Shown here in pieces: positions 1 to 7,095 of a DNA stretch of 64,000 nt; position 1 is the stretch's first letter; each line of letters begins with the position of its first letter. Below the pieces are notes generated by a model. That model did not search any database. It was not told the origin of the DNA and saw nothing but the letters and a program-made list of their open reading frames with translations. The stretch is taken from the NCBI GenBank assembly GCA_902780635.1, contig CACZGH010000004.1, forward strand, positions 1-64,000, read 5' to 3'. A program made the position numbers and the translations under genes. The stretch is from an uncultured Prevotellaceae bacterium (GTDB lineage Bacteria > Bacteroidota > Bacteroidia > Bacteroidales > Bacteroidaceae).

Positions 1-389
1 GGTCCATCTTTAATGAAAGCCACTTGTGCTGCGTATGTACCGGCATAGTCCATCAGGATGACGTGGTTTCGCTCATCGTCAGGATGCTGCTCGTAGATGG
101 TCAGGGCTTTCATCATTTGTCTCAATGCCTCCTCCGGATTGCTCTGCGACAATGCTCCTGCCAACCGCTGGTATGCGATATAACAGGTGTGCCAATCCTC
201 AGATACTTCTGCCAGATGGATGGTTTTCCGAAGCAAGGTCTCACCCAAGCGGATGCTGTCGTTGTTCAAAGCTGTCTCTGCCTCCTCCAGACAACTTTTT
301 GCTGTCTGCGTATCGGCACCCTTATGTGACTGACAACAAGCAATCATCAGAATGCCTATAATAAATATGTATATTGACTTCGAATGCAT
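1..389 (-). CDS. TPR-like lipoprotein, N-terminal part (cut by window edge)
   Basis: Translating the minus strand from the ATG at 389 gives 129 codons open to the window edge. The start is a lipoprotein signal peptide: positive N-terminus, a hydrophobic run ending ILMIAC, with Cys16 as the likely lipidated residue. After it come helical segments spaced like tetratricopeptide repeats (CLEEAETALNNDS, then AYQRLAGALSQSNPEEALRQ, then MKALTIYEQ). In Bacteroidota, TPR lipoproteins that begin like this often continue into a membrane helix and a cytoplasmic HTH or histidine-kinase part, but that part would lie outside the window. The lipoprotein and TPR reading is visible; a regulatory role is inference. 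Confidence 0.7.
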   Translation of the reverse strand, partial: MHSKSIYIFIIGILMIACCQSHKGADTQTAKSCLEEAETALNNDSIRLGETLLRKTIHLAEVSEDWHTCYIAYQRLAGALSQSNPEEALRQMMKALTIYEQHPDDERNHVILMDYAGTYAAQVAFIKDG

Positions 390-408
390 AATCAATAATT
401 CTCGGTTG

Positions 409-416
409 CAAAGTTA
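409..416 (-). promoter_or_regulatory. Candidate -7 box for the TPR lipoprotein gene
   Basis: On the minus strand this reads TAACTTTG, matching the Bacteroidota -7 consensus TAnnTTTG, about 20 bp upstream of the ATG at 389. I see no good -33 TTTG at the expected 19-20 bp, so support is partial. Confidence 0.4.
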
Positions 417-747
417 CGTTGTTTTTTCGATAGTTGTATCAGTTGCCTATGGAAAATAGGTAAATAAAGATAAATCATAAACTTCTAAAAACCAAAGCTT
501 TATAAAAAGTGGAGCGCCGTAGCCTATGGAAAATTACCCTTTGTCAGGTGTGTTAGGCCATCATAGTCACCAAAACTTGAATCGCGGTGACGGAGATTAT
601 GATATGGTTTATGGGGACGGACTGACCACCAGGGAAGAAAAAGATTCGAGATTGCTTTTGGGGTAACACCAATCCAATGGTATCTGTTGGCATAGAAAAA
701 TACGACATCGTCCTCAGCAAAAAATCAATAATACCACATTTTACCCT

Positions 748-968
748 TGTGGCATCTGTGGCATCTGTGGCAATGCTTATAACTGACTGATATTCAGCCA
801 ATATTTATATTTACTTCTCTTGTATCTGAATAGAGAATGCCACACTCATGCCACAATACCCCCGATGTGGTGGTGAGATGCCACATGATGCCACACGCCT
901 GCCACAACGGAAATTCGTTCTATCTCGCTGATAATCAGCGATGCCACACGATGCCACATGGTGCCACA
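748..968. repeat. Clustered inverted heptamers TGTGGCA / TGCCACA
   Basis: Three copies of TGTGGCA at 9-bp spacing (748, 757, 766) face eight copies of the complementary TGCCACA on the same strand (838, 849, 879, 889, 900, 942, 952, 962). The intervening 65 bp has no repeat. Left and right groups could pair into a large branched stem. No reading frame explains the pattern and no transposase is nearby. Confidence 0.7.
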
Positions 969-1009
969 CGCCATTTTCCGGATTTCGTGTTTTTTTTGAA
1001 AGCAGAGAG

Positions 1010-1043
1010 AAAAGGACAGCCATCCAGTGACGGCTGTCCTTTT
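1010..1043 (-). terminator. Hairpin terminator after truncated regulator
   Basis: A perfect 12-bp stem (AAAAGGACAGCC at 1010-1021 with its complement at 1032-1043) encloses a 10-nt loop, 35 bp past the stop of the minus-strand regulator remnant. The AAAA/TTTT ends give a short U-run in either direction, so it may act both ways. Confidence 0.7.
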
Positions 1044-1078
1044 GCATTGGCTCAGAACGATAGAACTTCCTTGGCCCC

Positions 1079-1668
1079 TCACTCGATGATTTCCCAATAG
1101 CCACCTTTAGCAGGGCCGACTCTTTGAATAAGCCCCTGTTGCCTTAATCTTATAATAATTTTCTGAACACCACTCCGTGACAATCCAGTTATAGGACACA
1201 TCTCTGTTATGGAAATAGCAGGATTGGATCTAATGGCAGAGATAATGGCATTACTTTTCGTATTACTTTTCGTGTTACTTTTCATACCACTTTTCGTATT
1301 ACTTTTCTGACCACTTTTAGGCAAGTGGTACGTTATTGTGGAGTACAAAATGCTTGTCTCGAAATCCACAGCTTGCTTGGTCAGTTTTTCCCATTTCAGC
1401 ATTTTGTCTATTCCATAGCCGGCGCTTTCGGAGAGTTTGACATATCGGAACAGATTGATAATGGTTGGATTGCGAGGGAAGGACGCGTTCTTGGTCTTCA
1501 CCACATCGATACCTACGATGAAACTCCCAGGGTTCTGAAACTCAATACGGTCATCGAATTTGCGAATCGTAGGATGCATAGGGCTGAAATAATCGGCGTG
1601 GGCACAAAAGTTGACAAGGCCCTCGCGCAAACAGTACAACTGTGAGTTGTCATCAGGAGCAAAACCAT
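1079..1668 (-). pseudogene. 5'-truncated AlbA/Schlafen-type ATP-binding regulator
   Basis: The encoded C-terminal part contains REGLVNFCAHADYFSP, DDRIEFQNPG and the ESAGYGIDKM stretch. These are typical of the C-terminal ATPase-like half of the large family of AlbA_2/Schlafen DNA-binding regulators once annotated as RecG-related. The reading frame continues upstream of the first Met (1639) through residues DGFAPDDNSQLY, then hits an in-frame TGA at about 1678, exactly where a 37-bp tandem duplication begins. The N-terminal AlbA_2 half (about 200-300 residues in full members) is missing. A Lys-Ser-Asn-Thr repeat precedes a C-terminal winged-helix segment (SITEMCPITGLSRSGVQKI). Most likely it is a remnant cut by a rearrangement, though an internal start at 1639 could still make a 186-residue protein. 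Confidence 0.7.
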
Positions 1669-1744
1669 CTGTGATTCATACCAGTGATTCACAAGATTAG
1701 CGTTGCTGTGATTCATACCAGTGATTCACAAGATTAGCGTTGCT
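1669..1744. repeat. 37-bp tandem duplication at a gene remnant boundary
   Basis: A 37-bp unit beginning CTGTGATTCATACCAG occurs at 1669-1705 and again, identical, at 1706-1742. Each unit contains a GTGATTCA motif twice. The second copy includes the last codons and stop of the oxidoreductase gene ending at 1734. The first copy abuts the point where the truncated regulator loses its frame. It looks like a duplication formed at a rearrangement junction. Confidence 0.85.
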
Positions 1745-2762
1745 TGATAGCTTCCATTAACATATAGGTGTCTCGTGTCGCCTTAATTGACGAAATGACG
1801 TTGTCTCCATAACCTTCCACCGCTTCAACAAACGCTTGTATCTCATTAAAATATCCCTGCGAATGGATTTGGTTGTTATGGAGGATGGGCGTGTAATTGT
1901 TGCGTGTGTAAAGGTGTTCGATGCTCTTTTTCCATGGACGAATCTTTTCTGATGGGAGTCCGAAGACGGTGGAGGGAATAGGTTCGTAACTTAGTTCTTC
2001 CATTTGAGAGAAACGGTAAATACCAGAAGTGGTGCAGACTTTCAATGATTCCTCAGTAGCGGTCCAGGAATAGGTCGTGGATAGTTCGAGTGTGCCGGTG
2101 ATTTTGGGATGATGAAGCATGAGAAGGTAAGATGAGGGGGCGATTTGCTGACAAGCAAGGATTTCGGGTTTGCCAAACAGATGGACAACAAGGTCGAGGG
2201 GATGGATATACAAGCCAAGGAGGGCATCCCCCTCGAGATAGGCCCCCGTGAGGTAATGAAGGTCGTAACTGACAAGGTGCTCCTTTGCGAGCCGCTTCCT
2301 AAAGATTTGTATGGCAGGAGCATATCGTTTCTGTAGTCCAACCATTGCTATAGGTGAACCATGAAACTGTTGAAGGTCAATGAGAGCATCGAGTTCTGCA
2401 AGCGTCTGACAGGGAGGTTTCTCAATGAACAATGACTTCCCGCTTTTCAGAATATGCGAAGCGATGGAGAAATGTGCAGAAGGCGTGGCAGAGACAAATA
2501 TGCCTTTCACTTCATCATCATTCAATATCATGTCGAGTGAGGAGGTCGTCTTCACCCTGTACTTTTGCGCTATCATCTGTGCCTTCCTCTCCGAGGTGAC
2601 GCAAATGTATTTCAGCGGAACTCCGAGGTAGTGGAGAACGGGATAAAGGTTGGTCAGTGAGTGTTGGCCCATCCCCACGAAGGCATAAGAATATGGGTGC
2701 GTTTGGGCGAGAAAGTGTTCCGTGCGTAGTCGTTTGTAGCGGTTGATCAATTGTTTTATCAT
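1734..2762 (-). CDS. Gfo/Idh/MocA-type NAD(P)-dependent oxidoreductase
   Basis: The product is 342 residues from the ATG at 2762, which overlaps the stop of the upstream radical SAM gene in an ATGA. That coupling is why I prefer it to the ATG 48 bp upstream. A Rossmann start (YAFVGMGQHS, residues 26-35) is preceded by a 25-residue helical lead. The family signature EKPP (FIEKPPCQTL, about residue 118) and a HPLDLVVH stretch in the C-terminal domain fit sugar or polyol dehydrogenases of this family. The substrate cannot be read from sequence. Co-translation with a radical SAM enzyme suggests the two act on one small molecule or glycan precursor. The gene ends inside the 37-bp duplication. Confidence 0.85.
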   Translation of the reverse strand: MIKQLINRYKRLRTEHFLAQTHPYSYAFVGMGQHSLTNLYPVLHYLGVPLKYICVTSERKAQMIAQKYRVKTTSSLDMILNDDEVKGIFVSATPSAHFSIASHILKSGKSLFIEKPPCQTLAELDALIDLQQFHGSPIAMVGLQKRYAPAIQIFRKRLAKEHLVSYDLHYLTGAYLEGDALLGLYIHPLDLVVHLFGKPEILACQQIAPSSYLLMLHHPKITGTLELSTTYSWTATEESLKVCTTSGIYRFSQMEELSYEPIPSTVFGLPSEKIRPWKKSIEHLYTRNNYTPILHNNQIHSQGYFNEIQAFVEAVEGYGDNVISSIKATRDTYMLMEAIKQR

Positions 2763-3814
2763 CGTTTCTTGAAGTATTGGTGATAAGTTGTACGTGGATG
2801 ATTCGTCCATTGGTACGGCCCGTAGAAATGCTCGATAAGTCGTTTGGGCAGCAAACGTTCCAAATTGCGGAGGAGGATGATGTCATACTTGCGATGGAAG
2901 TTGATCCAACAGTCATTGCAGTTCTTGGAATAGTGACACTGTATCTGACATGCTGCCTTGCCGTTGAAGATTTCATCAAGTGACTGTCGGTGGATGTTGC
3001 CGATTGTAATACCGAGGTTCTGGCAAAGCGGCACATCACCGTTGCTGTGGATGACAAGGTTGCTCATGATGCTCTGGCATCGGAGTCTCAACCGCCCGTT
3101 GCGCCATTCGTCATAGAGAGCCACAAAGTCAAAGTTCTCCTGCGTGTCATGAATGTTTTTCGGGATTTGGGGAATGAAATCCGTTGTCGTGAGCAGTTCA
3201 CATGTTGTATCAAAAAAGGCCATCGTGCCGTAGATGCCGATACGCACGTCCACACCATAGTGTTTGGCCACATCGATCACATAAGCCATGTCCTCGAAAC
3301 TGTTCCATGGCGAGAGACAGAACATCAGCGACAGCGGCAACTCGTCCTTCAAAGCCTCCACCACCTGAATTACCCTGTCGTGACCATCGCGGCCTCGCAT
3401 CTGCTGATAGGTCTTGCGGTCACCGTCGAGAGAGACGTATAGATGTCGGGGATGGTAGAGACGGACGGCTTTGATGACACGGCGGGGAGCCAGGCAATTG
3501 GAGAGCAGTGTGTAGTTGGGATGATGCCCTCGAAACCATGCCATGATTTCCGCAGCCTGTGGATGGAGGATGAACTCACCACCCTCCAACCCTACGGTCG
3601 TGTGTCGCGTCACACATCGGCTTTTCATCACTTGTTGAATGTCATCAATTGAAAGATGTTCCACTTTCTTTTGCCAGATGTTGCAGTGCTTGCATTGCGA
3701 CTGGCAAGCAGTGGTGGCATAAATCATCAGCTGCGACAACCTCTTGTGTCGTGGGCGTATGATGTTGTTCAGATAGAGGCAGCCATTGTAGGCATAATCA
3801 AAAATTGAATACAT
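2759..3814 (-). CDS. Radical SAM protein with SPASM-like C-terminal cysteines
   Basis: In this 351-residue protein the motif CQSQCKHC (Cys37, Cys41, Cys44) is the CxxxCxxC ligand set for the SAM-cleaving [4Fe-4S] cluster. GLEGGEF follows at the usual place of the GGE-type SAM-binding motif. The C-terminal third has further cysteines (CQNLGITIGN, CQIQCHYSKNCNDC) arranged like a SPASM or twitch auxiliary cluster domain. Members of this class mature peptides or modify sugars and cofactors; which applies here is unknown. It is the first gene of a two-gene unit with the oxidoreductase (4-bp overlap). A promoter-like element and a terminator-like hairpin sit directly before its ATG; no Shine-Dalgarno is visible. 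Confidence 0.87.
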   Translation of the reverse strand: MYSIFDYAYNGCLYLNNIIRPRHKRLSQLMIYATTACQSQCKHCNIWQKKVEHLSIDDIQQVMKSRCVTRHTTVGLEGGEFILHPQAAEIMAWFRGHHPNYTLLSNCLAPRRVIKAVRLYHPRHLYVSLDGDRKTYQQMRGRDGHDRVIQVVEALKDELPLSLMFCLSPWNSFEDMAYVIDVAKHYGVDVRIGIYGTMAFFDTTCELLTTTDFIPQIPKNIHDTQENFDFVALYDEWRNGRLRLRCQSIMSNLVIHSNGDVPLCQNLGITIGNIHRQSLDEIFNGKAACQIQCHYSKNCNDCWINFHRKYDIILLRNLERLLPKRLIEHFYGPYQWTNHPRTTYHQYFKKR

Positions 3815-3862
3815 AAAAATTCGTTGCAGTTTACACTTATAAAGTCTGAAACTGCAACGAAT
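3815..3862 (-). terminator. 14-bp stem terminator ending at the radical SAM start codon
   Basis: On the minus strand ATTCGTTGCAGTTT (3862-3849) pairs perfectly with AAACTGCAACGAAT (3832-3819), followed by TTTT and then the ATG at 3814. Transcripts reading through from the lipoprotein gene (stop at 3913) would contain both arms and a U-run. The 16-nt loop holds the -10-like part of the promoter element. Confidence 0.7.
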
Positions 3863-3870
3863 GACTGCAC
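3841..3870 (-). promoter_or_regulatory. ECF-type promoter element, copy 1 (radical SAM operon)
   Basis: Minus strand: TGCAGTC at 3869-3863 and CAGACTTT at 3848-3841, 21 bp from first base to first base, identical in spacing to the elements before the lipoprotein and sigma-barrel genes. A start site 7-10 bp further on would give a leader of about 20 nt. Confidence 0.65.
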
Positions 3871-3912
3871 GCTTTAGAGTTTATTTCTTGGACAAGCCAA
3901 ACAGCACGCCGA

Positions 3913-4476
3913 TTACCTCAACTTTCCTTTGCTTGCAAGGAATTTAATGAAAGTATCCCATTGTGCGGCGTTCTTTTTGATGTTGGCCTGCACTTGCTCG
4001 TCATTGATGAACTGGATGGGGTAACAGTCATACAGATAGTACTTGCCGTCATTAACTACCTCTCCTTCCATCTTTCCATAGCAAATAACCAGGTCGTAAA
4101 AGATGCGACTGTCCCACAAACCGACAAAACTACTGATTTCAAACAGGAAATAATCGCTCAGCTGGATGCCGATTTTATTGAAGGGTTGCAGACGTTTGTA
4201 GAGTGGCTCGTCCTTGTCCACATTGTCCTTGAACCTGATTTCGCGCGTGTTCAAATCAAACCACTCGATGTCGTCATCAGTGAAAAGTATCTTGTATCCT
4301 TCTTCAGCCGATTTTGTTTCAGAGGGGTCGATGCCGTAGACGTAGAGCTTGTTGAGTTCTACAGGGTCGGTCGTGAAAGGCTTTGCGGGTTGGTAGTCGT
4401 CATTGCTGCAAGCACTCATTGTCATGCTGGCGATGGCTGTTGCCATCATCCAAGCGATTGTTTTGATATTTTTCAT
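3913..4476 (-). CDS. Small putative lipoprotein of the ECF-barrel regulon
   Basis: I take the start at 4476 (187 residues). The reading frame opens at 4503, but the promoter element just upstream would place the transcript start at about there. An ATAAGG Shine-Dalgarno-like stretch precedes three consecutive ATGs (4482, 4479, 4476). The N-terminus is a lipoprotein signal ending SMTMSAC, followed by SNDD, a typical acidic surface-export-like context in Bacteroidota. The remainder (about 160 residues, rich in aromatic and acidic residues) matches no family I recognise. It sits between the sigma-barrel gene and the radical SAM gene and has its own copy of the shared promoter element. It may be an envelope sensor or effector of that system; this is inference. 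Confidence 0.7.
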   Translation of the reverse strand: MKNIKTIAWMMATAIASMTMSACSNDDYQPAKPFTTDPVELNKLYVYGIDPSETKSAEEGYKILFTDDDIEWFDLNTREIRFKDNVDKDEPLYKRLQPFNKIGIQLSDYFLFEISSFVGLWDSRIFYDLVICYGKMEGEVVNDGKYYLYDCYPIQFINDEQVQANIKKNAAQWDTFIKFLASKGKLR

Positions 4477-4514
4477 CATCATCCTTATTTTGAAATTAAA
4501 CATTCTATACTTAT

Positions 4515-4544
4515 ATAGTCCGTCAAACCATGAAAAGACTGCAC
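4515..4544 (-). promoter_or_regulatory. ECF-type promoter element, copy 2 (lipoprotein)
   Basis: Minus strand: TGCAGTC at 4543-4537 followed by TTTTCATGG, and CGGACTAT at 4522-4515, with the same 21-bp spacing as the other two copies. It begins only 3 bp past the TAG stop of the sigma-barrel gene. The gap between the two genes is therefore almost entirely promoter. Confidence 0.7.
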
Positions 4545-4546
4545 GG

Positions 4547-6295
4547 CTACCAAGTAAATCTGATGCCCAATGGCAATGAGAAGGTGAAAGGATGTTCGGT
4601 ACGGTAGGTCTCGATGTCGGTATGTGTCGGGATGAAGTATTGCAGACTTGGCTCAGCGAAGATGCCGATGCTGGGAGTCAGATGGTACTGCATGCCCAGG
4701 CCGAAGGTGGTGGAGAACTGCCAAGGAGCACGGATGGTGGTCTTCTCACCGGTTTCATACATACCATTCACATAATAATTGGAGTACAAGGGAGCATAGA
4801 CAGGTATTTCCGTCATCAGACAGGCACTGCCGTAAAGGCTCCACGTCTTTCCGCCATAGATGTTGAATAGTCCTTTCACAGGGATGCCAAGATAGTGTAT
4901 CGCCTGTTGCTGTTCTATCTTGTTGCCGTCTTCGCCCATCTTAAACTCAGAGTTGAGTTTGCTGTAGTTCAGGCCAGTTTCAAGCCCCCAACGATGATTC
5001 AGTTTGTATTTAAGGGACAACGACCATGTGATCGGCATTTGGTGATGGCTCGTGCGCAGGATTTTGTCTTCGCCAGGACGATTGGCATTGTTCAGCGCTA
5101 TGCGCATGATGACGCTGCGGGTCTGTTCACTTGCAGCATCTGGGTTGTTGGCCAGATAGACGGCATAGTCGCTCCAATTGTCGATGCTGCTTGGAATCGT
5201 AGGACTCGTACCCGGGTCTGACTGGCCAGGCAATGGCTTGGGCTTGTAAGTGTATGATTGGTTGTAACGGTTCCACTTGTCTAACTGCCCTGCGTATGCC
5301 AGTTCCACAGACCATTTCGGAGTATGGCCTGTGACTGTTCTCTCAGGAATCCAGTTCGTGATTTCGTGATGCGGCATTTCCATCTTTCGGATAGTTTGAA
5401 CTGTGTCAGTCAGTTCTTTATACTTCACCGTATCAGAGATGGTGTGCTCTTGTGCGGTCATATTTGACAAAGTGTCAAGCATTGTGGAATCCGCAGCTTG
5501 TGTGATCATCAATTGTAGTGTGTCAGATACTGTCGTGTCCGCGAGAGGCGTCGGTCGGGCGATTATCACTGGCTTGTGCGATTGTCCTGTTGGAGATTGT
5601 CCTGGTTGTGATTCTGGTTTCGCAACAATAGGTTTCTTTCCAATGATGGCAGGAGACGAATGATCCTCATTATCAAACGCCTTCTTGAACAGATATAACG
5701 TAAGGGGAACAAATAGCAGCAGGAGTAAGACCCAGTACTGTTGCATCATCTTGCGCAACATCTTTTTTGCCCGCGAAAGTTGCGATGATGAGGAATGTGG
5801 CTCGATGTCCAACATGGCGGCTATTTCCTTATGTGTCATGCCCTCAAAGACAGACAAACGAAACACCTGCCCATAGCCTTCTGGTAGTTTGTCAATCAAT
5901 CCTATCACCTCAGATAAAGGAACACCTTTTACGTCTTTTTCCTCAGACGATAGGCACACACCGTCATCTTCTGCAGCAAGAAGTTCTGCACCGTCCGTTT
6001 CTTCGAGTGGAATTGTAGGCAATGTATCCAAATGATCCTTGCATTTTGAAGCCACATTTCTGGCGATGGCCATCATCCATGACTCAGCACGCCGTGGATC
6101 ACGAAGTCTGTCAAATGAAGTGAAGATGATCACGAAAGCGTCGTGGACCACATCTTCCACTGTCTGCTTGTCGCTGACATACCGACGGCACACGCCCCTC
6201 ATACGATGGGCGTATGCCTCATACAGTTCTCCGAAGGCTTCTGCGTCCCCTTGCCTGCATCGTTCTATCAATCGTACAATCTCCATTACGAACAT
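4547..6295 (-). CDS. ECF sigma factor fused to a predicted outer-membrane beta-barrel
   Basis: In this 582-residue protein, residues 1-185 are a complete ECF sigma factor: region 2 (about 8-80, with DVVHDAFVIIF) and region 4 (about 127-185, with LPEGYGQVFRLSVFEGMTHKEIA and a helix-turn-helix). A single membrane helix follows at about 187-204 (WVLLLLLFVPLTLYLF). A Pro/Ser/Thr-rich linker (about 205-325) leads to residues 328-582, which alternate like outer-membrane beta-barrel strands and end in a terminal aromatic (GIRFTW). This order would put the sigma part in the cytoplasm, the linker in the periplasm and the barrel in the outer membrane, so one chain could link envelope to transcription. 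Known ECFs are 160-200 residues and use separate anti-sigma partners. The fusion is a continuous frame with no sign of a frameshift. Its promoter element matches two neighbours, implying autoregulation. ATG 6286 is an alternative start. Confidence 0.85.
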   Translation of the reverse strand: MFVMEIVRLIERCRQGDAEAFGELYEAYAHRMRGVCRRYVSDKQTVEDVVHDAFVIIFTSFDRLRDPRRAESWMMAIARNVASKCKDHLDTLPTIPLEETDGAELLAAEDDGVCLSSEEKDVKGVPLSEVIGLIDKLPEGYGQVFRLSVFEGMTHKEIAAMLDIEPHSSSSQLSRAKKMLRKMMQQYWVLLLLLFVPLTLYLFKKAFDNEDHSSPAIIGKKPIVAKPESQPGQSPTGQSHKPVIIARPTPLADTTVSDTLQLMITQAADSTMLDTLSNMTAQEHTISDTVKYKELTDTVQTIRKMEMPHHEITNWIPERTVTGHTPKWSVELAYAGQLDKWNRYNQSYTYKPKPLPGQSDPGTSPTIPSSIDNWSDYAVYLANNPDAASEQTRSVIMRIALNNANRPGEDKILRTSHHQMPITWSLSLKYKLNHRWGLETGLNYSKLNSEFKMGEDGNKIEQQQAIHYLGIPVKGLFNIYGGKTWSLYGSACLMTEIPVYAPLYSNYYVNGMYETGEKTTIRAPWQFSTTFGLGMQYHLTPSIGIFAEPSLQYFIPTHTDIETYRTEHPFTFSLPLGIRFTW

Positions 6296-6310
6296 AGTGT
6301 CTCAATAGCT

Positions 6311-6340
6311 ATAGTCCGAAAATTAACGAAAAGACTGCAT
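6311..6340 (-). promoter_or_regulatory. ECF-type promoter element, copy 3 (sigma-barrel gene)
   Basis: Minus strand: TGCAGTC at 6339-6333 followed by TTTTCGTT, and CGGACTAT at 6318-6311, with spacing of 21 bp as in copies 1 and 2. The ATG of the sigma-barrel gene lies 16 bp past the -10-like part. Confidence 0.7.
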
Positions 6341-6470
6341 GGGAATATCTTTTTTTTGCAATTTGTTTGTCTTTCGTGTTACATACGTGATAAATGATGA
6401 TGCAATATTACTAAAAGACATACGAAAAAGCCCCGGCGAATTCCAAGAAAAGGATGCCGAGGGTGAAAGT

Positions 6471-6486
6471 CTGAACAAATGTTCAG
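6471..6486. other. Inverted repeat CTGAACA-AA-TGTTCAG
   Basis: This perfect 7-bp dyad with a 2-nt centre lies 20 bp past the stop of the Crp/Fnr-like gene, in the 211-bp gap before the sigma-barrel gene. It could be a weak terminator for the regulator (no clear U-run) or a dyad operator. Apart from the promoter element the gap holds nothing else I can support. Confidence 0.35.
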
Positions 6487-6506
6487 AGTTTTATGTCGTT
6501 GTGCTC

Positions 6507-7079
6507 TCAATCTTCGAATGTGACGACTCTTCTGATTCGTGACAATTGTTGTGGAGTTAAGTTCAGAAATGATGCGATGGCATGCAGGGGCAGGTGTTCC
6601 ACAATGCCAGGACAACGGTGGAGCAACAGGTCGTAACGCTCGCGAGGCGTGGCACGGTGGAAGTCCAGATAACGGGCACGTGCCTGACTGAGCAGGTGCT
6701 CCCCGATGATACTGCGTAGCTCCATGGTTCTTGTATTTTGGCTGAACTGCTGCATCAGTTGTTCGCCACTCACCCTTAACACGCTGCTGGGCATCATCGC
6801 CTCTATCGCGGTCTGTGAAGGGGCTCCATTGAGACAGGAGGGATAGTCGCCCACATACTCACCCTCGAACGAAAACCAAGTGATGTGCTCCTTGTCGTCA
6901 CTGATGCCTTGTGTCACATACTTGAAACATCCTTTGGTAACAAAGCCGAACCACCGCGACGGTTCGCCCTCGCACTCCATCCGCTCGCCTTTCTGATAAC
7001 TGACGGTCTTACCCTCCCGCTTGCAGAAGTCATACAACTCTTGCAAGTCAATGCTATTGATGCCGAATTTCTGTTCCAT
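6507..7079 (-). CDS. Crp/Fnr family transcriptional regulator
   Basis: In this 190-residue protein the N-terminal half is a cyclic-nucleotide-binding-type beta-roll (about residues 20-115; YQKGERMECEGEPSRWFGFVTKG matches the usual early strands with a GE turn). A long dimerisation helix is followed by a C-terminal helix-turn-helix (about 160-185, with HAIASFLNLTPQQLSRIRR). There is no cysteine set for an Fnr-type iron-sulphur cluster, and the cAMP phosphate-binding Arg motif is not evident. It is therefore of the Bacteroidota group that senses an unknown ligand or redox state. It lies 16 bp downstream of the thioredoxin-like gene and may be co-transcribed with it. Confidence 0.88.
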   Translation of the reverse strand: MEQKFGINSIDLQELYDFCKREGKTVSYQKGERMECEGEPSRWFGFVTKGCFKYVTQGISDDKEHITWFSFEGEYVGDYPSCLNGAPSQTAIEAMMPSSVLRVSGEQLMQQFSQNTRTMELRSIIGEHLLSQARARYLDFHRATPRERYDLLLHRCPGIVEHLPLHAIASFLNLTPQQLSRIRRVVTFED

Positions 7080-7095
7080 ATCATAGAGTTACGTA

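Larger units (their letters stand above)
390..1009. other. Long non-coding stretch with small repeats
   Basis: About 690 bp lie between the TPR lipoprotein start and the truncated regulator. The stretch holds a 13-bp direct repeat (GCCTATGGAAAAT at 445-457 and 522-534), the TGTGGCA/TGCCACA cluster, and a near-perfect palindrome CGCTGAT-A-ATCAGCG around 926-940. An 82-codon minus-strand reading frame (553-801) exists. It matches nothing I recognise and runs into the TGTGGCA repeats, so I do not call it a gene. The content looks like decayed or intergenic DNA. Confidence 0.4.

Noticed and set aside
553-801. An 82-codon minus-strand open frame as a possible small gene
   Set aside because: Its N-terminal part is made of the TGTGGCA repeat, there is no promoter or ribosome site, and the product matches nothing I recognise.
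6296-6506. Small open frames in the gap between the sigma-barrel and Crp/Fnr genes
   Set aside because: They overlap the promoter element and the neighbouring gene end, and have no ribosome site or family match.
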